A stretch of DNA of 64,000 nucleotides from Nitrospiria bacterium (GTDB taxonomy: Bacteria; Nitrospirota; Nitrospiria; JACQBZ01). Positions 59,540 through 64,000 of this stretch are shown piece by piece. A program made the position numbers and the translations under genes. The notes under the pieces were generated by a model. That model made no database searches and was not told where the DNA came from. It was given only the letters and a program-made list of their open reading frames with translations. Location: the NCBI GenBank assembly GCA_035517655.1, contig DATIYJ010000056.1, forward strand, positions 1 through 64,000, in the 5' to 3' direction. Positions within the stretch are counted from its first letter, which is position 1; the number at the start of each line of letters is the position of its first letter.

Positions 59540-60847
59540 CTACCCCCTCAAAGCGGTCGGTTGCGGCAATCCCTTCAGATACGATCGCGCCTCGCCCATC
59601 GTGAAGAGGGATCCGGCCACGCAGATCAAATCGCCGGCGGCCGCCACGGACTGCGCGTATCGTACGGCCTCTTCAACGGGCTCCCGCACGGTCGAACGGA
59701 CCGCAAAGGAATCCACACGTCGCTTCAAATCGGCCGTCGTTTCCGCCCGGTCATACCCGGGCCGGGTCAGGACCACCTCATCCGCCAGCGGGACCAGTTC
59801 GGCCAGGATGCGGTCGATATCCTTGTCGCGCAGAATTCCCAGGACCAGAATCAGCCGGGCGGGCCGCGCCGGGCGGGACTCTTCCAAAAATGTCCGAAGG
59901 ACCCGGGCACCGGCGGGATTGTGCGCTCCGTCCAAAAGCACGGCCGCGCCGGCCGGACTTGGACGAATCATTTCCATTCGCCCCTCCCACCGAACGGTCG
60001 AGAGCCCGCGGCGAACGGCGGCTTCGCCGATCGGAACGCCGTGGGTTTCCAGCAATTCCAGGGCGGCCAGGGCGCAGGCGGCGTTGGACAGTTGATGCCT
60101 TCCCAGGAGCGCAAAGTTCAGATCGGCATACGACCCGCGAAGGCCCCGATACCGAAACCGCTGCGGCGACGGTCCTTCCACGCGGATCTCGGCGCCCACC
60201 CGGTACAACGGCGCCCCCTGCTCGCGGCAGACGGTGCGGACCACCTCCAACGCCTCCGGACCATCCGTCGCGGTCACCACCGGAACGCCGGGTTTGACGA
60301 TCCCGGCTTTTTCGAACGCGATCTGTTCCAGCGTATTCCCCAAATAGGCCTGGTGATCAAAATCGACGTTCGTGATCACCGAGACCAGCGGCGTCAGCAC
60401 ATTCGTGGCGTCGTAGCGCCCGCCCATCCCGACTTCCGCCACCACCCAATCCACCGAGAGGTCCGCAAAATGAAGAAACGCCATCGCCGTCGTGAACTCG
60501 AAGAAGGTGACCGGAAGCTCCCCCGCGGCGGCGCGAACGCGCTCCGTCAACCGGGCGACCTGCTCGGGAGAGACCGGAGTCCCGTCGACGCGGATCCGCT
60601 CGGTGAAATCGATCAGGTGGGGCGACGTGTAGAGGCCCGTGCGGCGACCGGCGGCCTGAAGGACCATCGCGATCGCGGCCGCGGTCGAACCCTTGCCGTT
60701 GGTCCCGGCGACGTGAACGGATCGGAAACGGGTATGGGGTTCTCCCAGCGCGGCCATCAGACGGCGAATGTTGTCCAAGCCCAGCTTGATGCCGTGCCAT
60801 TTCAGGTTGTAGAGATAGTCGATCGCTCTTGTGTAGGATGGGGTCAT
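59540..60847 (-). CDS. folC: Bifunctional folylpolyglutamate/dihydrofolate synthase
   Basis: 435-residue Mur-ligase-fold enzyme. The P-loop is VAGTNGKGSTAAAIAMVLQAAGRRTGLYTSPHLIDFTERI; the central domain has ITNVDFDHQAYLGNTLEQIAFEKAGI, and DGAHNPAGARVLRTFLEE is in the C-terminal domain. It adds glutamate to folates and forms dihydrofolate from dihydropteroate. It lies 27 bp after accD, an arrangement seen in many bacteria. Confidence 0.95.
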   Translation of the reverse strand: MTPSYTRAIDYLYNLKWHGIKLGLDNIRRLMAALGEPHTRFRSVHVAGTNGKGSTAAAIAMVLQAAGRRTGLYTSPHLIDFTERIRVDGTPVSPEQVARLTERVRAAAGELPVTFFEFTTAMAFLHFADLSVDWVVAEVGMGGRYDATNVLTPLVSVITNVDFDHQAYLGNTLEQIAFEKAGIVKPGVPVVTATDGPEALEVVRTVCREQGAPLYRVGAEIRVEGPSPQRFRYRGLRGSYADLNFALLGRHQLSNAACALAALELLETHGVPIGEAAVRRGLSTVRWEGRMEMIRPSPAGAAVLLDGAHNPAGARVLRTFLEESRPARPARLILVLGILRDKDIDRILAELVPLADEVVLTRPGYDRAETTADLKRRVDSFAVRSTVREPVEEAVRYAQSVAAAGDLICVAGSLFTMGEARSYLKGLPQPTALRG

Positions 60848-60874
60848 GGTCTGTCGTCGGACCGGGCGCGGGCG

Positions 60875-61708
60875 TCACGCGCTGAAAAATGTCAGAAGCT
60901 TGGCCAGGGTCTGTTTCAGCTTTTTTCGTTCCAGGATCAGATCGATCATCCCGTGATCCAGCAGAAACTCGGATCGCTGAAAGCCTTCGGGCAGCTGCTG
61001 TTTGATCGTCTGTTCGATCACGCGGGCGCCGGCAAATCCGATCAGGGCCTTGGGCTCCGCGATCACGATGTCGCCCAGCATCGCGAAGCTGGCCGTGACG
61101 CCGCCGAAGGTCGGGTCGGCCAGAATCGAAAAAAAAGGGATCCTCGCTTCCGCCAGCCGGGCCATCGCGGCGGAGGTTTTGGCCATCTGCATCAGCGAGA
61201 GAATGCCTTCCTGCATCCGCGCGCCGCCGGAAGAGCTCACGAGGATCAGGGGCCAGCGCCGGTCGACCGCTTTTTCGGCGGCGCGCAGAATTTTTTCACC
61301 CACGACGGAGCCCATGCTGCCGCCCATGAAGGAAAAGTTGAACACTCCCAGAACAACCGGAAGATGATTGATCGTTCCCTCGCCGATCACCATCGCCTCC
61401 CGTTGATGGGTCTTGTCCTGGGCCGTCTTGAGCCGGTCCCGGTACCGCACCGAGTCTTTGAAATTCAGGGGGTCCATCGGCGAAAGGCCGGCGTCCCATT
61501 CCTTGAAGCTCCCCTCGTCCAGCATCAGGGTGATCCGTTCGCCGATCGAGATGGGAAAATGATAATTGCATTTGGGACAGACCCTGGCGTTTTTCTCGAT
61601 CTCCTTCCGGTAGACGACCTCTTTGCAGCTGTCGCACTTGAGCCAAAGCCCCTCCGGGATCTTAAGCCGCTTTCCCTCGCCCGACTTGTCTTTTTTGAAC
61701 CAGGCCAT
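60875..61708 (-). CDS. accD: Acetyl-CoA carboxylase carboxyltransferase subunit beta
   Basis: 277-residue beta subunit with an N-terminal zinc ribbon ([25 protein letters not shown]) and the crotonase-type domain ([51 protein letters not shown]). Partner of AccA at 13719-14681. It is followed by folC and lptD, and lies 11 bp after the MBL-fold gene. Confidence 0.97.
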   Translation of the reverse strand: MAWFKKDKSGEGKRLKIPEGLWLKCDSCKEVVYRKEIEKNARVCPKCNYHFPISIGERITLMLDEGSFKEWDAGLSPMDPLNFKDSVRYRDRLKTAQDKTHQREAMVIGEGTINHLPVVLGVFNFSFMGGSMGSVVGEKILRAAEKAVDRRWPLILVSSSGGARMQEGILSLMQMAKTSAAMARLAEARIPFFSILADPTFGGVTASFAMLGDIVIAEPKALIGFAGARVIEQTIKQQLPEGFQRSEFLLDHGMIDLILERKKLKQTLAKLLTFFSA

Positions 61709-61719
61709 CGTGGCTCCGT

Positions 61720-62433
61720 CTAGACTCCAAAAATATCCCCGTCCTTCAACAAGCGGACGTTGGGAATGCGGAGCGCGTTGATCTCCGCCGTCGGCGGGCC
61801 GAGGTATTGGGGCTTCATGTGATAGACGTACAACGGGATGTCCGGTTTTCCGATCTTGGCGAATTCCCGCGCGAGGAGGCGGGGCGTCAGATGCCCGCTT
61901 AAGATCGCCAGATCATGGAGTTCGTCCGGAAACGAGGTCTCGATCAGGACCGCCTTGAGATCGGCCGTCGAGGCCGCCACTTCCCAGATCCGCGTGGTTT
62001 CATGGGTATCGCCGCCGTAGAGCATCGCCCCGTTCTTATCCTGAAGGATGAAGCCGACGGTGGGAACACTATGGTTTACGCGCACCGCAATCACCTGCAA
62101 CTCGCCGACCCTCCGGCGATCCTCCTCCCGAAGTCCGGACAATCGAAAGACGGGCCGATCGCGGCTCGGACGTTTGATAAAGTCCGGCCAGACCGTCTCG
62201 TTTAAAAAACGATCGTGGAGACCGGCCAGGATCTCGTCCAGGCTATGAATATGCGACAGGAGCTGCCGGATCTCCGTCCATTCATCGATGCCCGGGGAGA
62301 TCGGGAACGTGCCGGCATCGATGACGACGGATCGGTTCACCCGAAATTCGGAGTTATGATAGGTCACGGCCCGCCCTTCGGCGTCGTTCGTCGCCAATTC
62401 CGCCCCGTAACAGCCCAGCGTCGTGATCTTCAT
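61720..62433 (-). CDS. Metallo-beta-lactamase-fold protein, cyclic-nucleotide-phosphodiesterase-like, with altered metal motif
   Basis: 237 residues from the ATG at 62433 ([14 protein letters not shown]); a longer frame to 62547 lacks support. The architecture resembles class II cyclic-nucleotide phosphodiesterases. The expected HxHxDH motif is here S-HIHSLDE (His61, His63, Asp66, with Glu67 where His is usual). NHSVPTVGF and YGGDTHET follow in the proper places. Activity may be changed or use different metals. It is the first gene of the accD-folC-lptD group. Confidence 0.7.
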   Translation of the reverse strand: MKITTLGCYGAELATNDAEGRAVTYHNSEFRVNRSVVIDAGTFPISPGIDEWTEIRQLLSHIHSLDEILAGLHDRFLNETVWPDFIKRPSRDRPVFRLSGLREEDRRRVGELQVIAVRVNHSVPTVGFILQDKNGAMLYGGDTHETTRIWEVAASTADLKAVLIETSFPDELHDLAILSGHLTPRLLAREFAKIGKPDIPLYVYHMKPQYLGPPTAEINALRIPNVRLLKDGDIFGV

Positions 62434-62539
62434 TCCGCGGTTCTTCCTTGAAGTCCAAAACCCTAAGAAAACCGTGTCAGAATACCATATTCCGGATGGA
62501 CGATCAAGAAAGGGCCCGGTCGGGAAAGGCTCTCCCCGC

Positions 62540-64000
62540 TCACCCATTCCCGGGAGGAGAAGGCTTGACGACGGCTTCGGAGGGCGAGAACCGCCAACGG
62601 ACGCCGAAGGAAAAATTCAAGCCGCCCACATCCAGCGCGTCGTCGAATGCATCGGCGCTTTTCACCCTGGCCAGGGCGTACCGGCCTTCGGTGAAAAGAG
62701 TAACCCGTTGACGCGCGGGCCATTCCAAGCCGAGGACGGCGTGAAGGCCCAAAAGGTTCTGGGAAAGGTTGTCTTGGATCACCCCGTCGACCTTGCGCGC
62801 AACGTGGTAATAGCCGACGCCGCCCCCGACATACCCCTCCAATGTCCCGAAGGGGGAGTGCGGCTTCGGCGTGAGATAGATGGAGGAGTAAAGCTTGGGC
62901 GTGACAAGGAGGTAGAACGTTGAAAATTGGATCCGGCCGCAACAAAGGTTCTTCAGGTCCGCATCGCTTTGGATGTGACCGGCCGTCACGGACAGGCTGT
63001 CGTTCTCCCGCCACCGCCGGTCGTACTCGATCTCCCCGCTGAATCCGGCCAGGTCGTTCCGGGAAATGAGACCGGAATTGGTATGCAGATAGTCGCTCGG
63101 GGCATACCGGTGGTATCCCAGCTTCAGCGCCAGGGAATGAACCGGCTGAAAGGGAAGGTCCCCGTCGGCGGCCGCCGCGGCTTGGGGCCACAGAAGGACC
63201 AGAACCAGCGGGCCAGCCGATGCGATGCCGGGGCGGCGGATCGCGGCCCGGCTCCCGGCCGGGCGGATTCCGGATTTCTTCCTCAGCTTTAGAAAGGCGA
63301 GCGGCCAGAACAGGACCAGGAGAAACAGAAGGGCCTGAGCCGGTGGAACCGGTTTCGAATCGGCCGGATCCGAACGGGAAGATCGAACGGCACCGATCGG
63401 AACACCGCATCCGCCCTTCCCTCCGGTCAAACCCGAACCCGCCGCCCGGAGCAACGCGTTGTTGGCGTTCACCCGGCCTGAGGAAGCGACGCGGCCCTTC
63501 AAGGACTCCAAGGGATCGACCGTCAGAAGGATCGTGGCCCGGACCCCCGCCGGCGAAAGGTTCGGATTCTGGGCCAGGAGCATCCCGGCCACACCCGCCA
63601 CATGCGGAGCCGCCATGGAGGTGCCCGTAATGAAGCCATACAGGGGAAGGATCTTGACGGCGCCCAAACAGCTGATGTGGTTCCGCAGTGTGAAGACCCC
63701 GCCTGTCGGCGTGGTGGAATAGATGCAGTCCCCGGGCGCGGCGACGTCGACGGTGTTCTTCCCGAAATTGGATACGGAGGACAAGCGATCGTTCCAATCC
63801 GTGGCCGCGACCGAGATCACGTTCGGAAGATCAAAGCTCGCCGGGTAGATCGGAAACGAATCGTTGTTCGAAGAATCGTTGCCGGCCGCGGCGACGAAGA
63901 CAACCCCGGCCTCGTTGGCGGCGCGGATCGCGTCCTCCTCGCTGGAAGACAGGCCGGGGGCTCCGAAGCTGGCGTTGATCACCCGCGCTCCGTTTTGGAT
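62540..64000 (-). CDS. Subtilase (S8) with internal sorting-signal-like segment and C-terminal beta-barrel domain, N-terminus beyond the window
   Basis: At least 486 residues visible, reading in from the right edge. The S8 catalytic serine motif FITGTSMAAPHVAG and the oxyanion region VFVAAAGNDSSNNDS are present; the Asp and His should lie beyond the edge. After the protease, GGKGGCG is followed by a hydrophobic stretch and basic residues (LLFLLVLFWPLAFLKLRKK), like a C-terminal sorting signal. A second signal-like segment (PLVLVLLWPQAAAAADGD) then leads into an outer-membrane beta-barrel-like domain ending VRWRF plus a short tail. It looks like two proteins fused in one frame. Confidence 0.75.
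   Translation of the reverse strand: MQNGARVINASFGAPGLSSSEEDAIRAANEAGVVFVAAAGNDSSNNDSFPIYPASFDLPNVISVAATDWNDRLSSVSNFGKNTVDVAAPGDCIYSTTPTGGVFTLRNHISCLGAVKILPLYGFITGTSMAAPHVAGVAGMLLAQNPNLSPAGVRATILLTVDPLESLKGRVASSGRVNANNALLRAAGSGLTGGKGGCGVPIGAVRSSRSDPADSKPVPPAQALLFLLVLFWPLAFLKLRKKSGIRPAGSRAAIRRPGIASAGPLVLVLLWPQAAAAADGDLPFQPVHSLALKLGYHRYAPSDYLHTNSGLISRNDLAGFSGEIEYDRRWRENDSLSVTAGHIQSDADLKNLCCGRIQFSTFYLLVTPKLYSSIYLTPKPHSPFGTLEGYVGGGVGYYHVARKVDGVIQDNLSQNLLGLHAVLGLEWPARQRVTLFTEGRYALARVKSADAFDDALDVGGLNFSFGVRWRFSPSEAVVKPSPPGNG

Noticed and set aside
59561-61723. 720-codon open frame on the plus strand
   Set aside because: It is antisense to folC and accD, both of which have clear domains.
1-64000. 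CRISPR array, prophage or complete insertion sequence
   Set aside because: No regularly spaced direct repeats, no phage structural genes and no transposase were found.

Overview
The window is about 64 kb of high-GC DNA from a Gram-negative bacterium. LptD, beta-barrel proteins, an LpoA-like lipoprotein, Lgt and several periplasmic redox proteins all require an outer membrane. A pyruvate:ferredoxin oxidoreductase operon with its own NADPH-type subunit, a sulfide:quinone oxidoreductase next to a cytochrome c, a di-haem peroxidase, and DUF2934 and DUF4416 proteins fit a Nitrospirota-like or similarly deep-branching lineage. This placement is inference: no rRNA gene is present. Gene density is very high, most genes are chromosomal housekeeping genes, and I see no prophage, integron, CRISPR array or complete insertion sequence.

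Layout. 0-9.7 kb (all minus): peroxidase, porG-porA-porB-NADPH subunit operon, sugar-nucleotide transferase, SQR with cytochrome c, phosphoribosyltransferase. 10.2-14.7 kb (plus): dnaE and accA. 14.7-19 kb (minus): glutamate dehydrogenase, cupin, MtnB, ScpA/ScpB. 19.2-20.9 kb: bacterial dynamin. 21.0-28.7 kb (minus): six-gene Hyf-like membrane complex whose large subunit lacks the nickel-iron ligands, so it belongs with the energy-converting-hydrogenase-related (Ehr) complexes rather than the hydrogenases. A consensus promoter and a leader with two terminator-like hairpins precede it. 29-34.6 kb (minus): an orphan membrane protein pair, lgt, trpS, a site-2 protease and an LpoA-like protein. 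34.9-36.9 kb (plus): threonine dehydratase and Xer recombinase. 36.9-41.3 kb (minus): cyclophilin, Ppx/GppA, RecG. 41.5-42.7 kb (plus): rpmB and corA. 42.7-51.4 kb (minus): outer-membrane protein, TatT-like protein, tRNA-Gly(CCC), tyrS-lpd-gcvH, a TPR/glycoside-hydrolase-like lipoprotein, a CrtI-like oxidoreductase and ndk. 51.6-56.3 kb (plus): M14 peptidase, DUF4416, a DsbA-VKOR-SlyD redox-folding group and a SagB-like oxidoreductase. 56.4-64 kb (minus): SDR, lptD, folC, accD, a metallo-beta-lactamase-fold protein, and a subtilase fused to a beta-barrel that runs off the right edge.

How the parts work together. The por operon probably makes pyruvate from acetyl-CoA and CO2 (or the reverse) with electrons exchanged with NADPH. 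AccA and AccD feed fatty-acid synthesis. SQR, cytochrome c and the di-haem peroxidase are periplasmic electron-transfer proteins. The Ehr complex resembles a proton-pumping membrane arm joined to a hydrogenase-like peripheral arm with no known substrate.

The least explained items are the Ehr complex with its Cys-to-His change and attenuator-like leader, a 140-bp cloverleaf-forming element between lgt and a small gene, a three-copy dispersed structured repeat (one copy sits inside the por operon and supplies the porB start region), a REPIN-like doublet, and the subtilase/barrel fusion with an internal sorting-signal-like segment.
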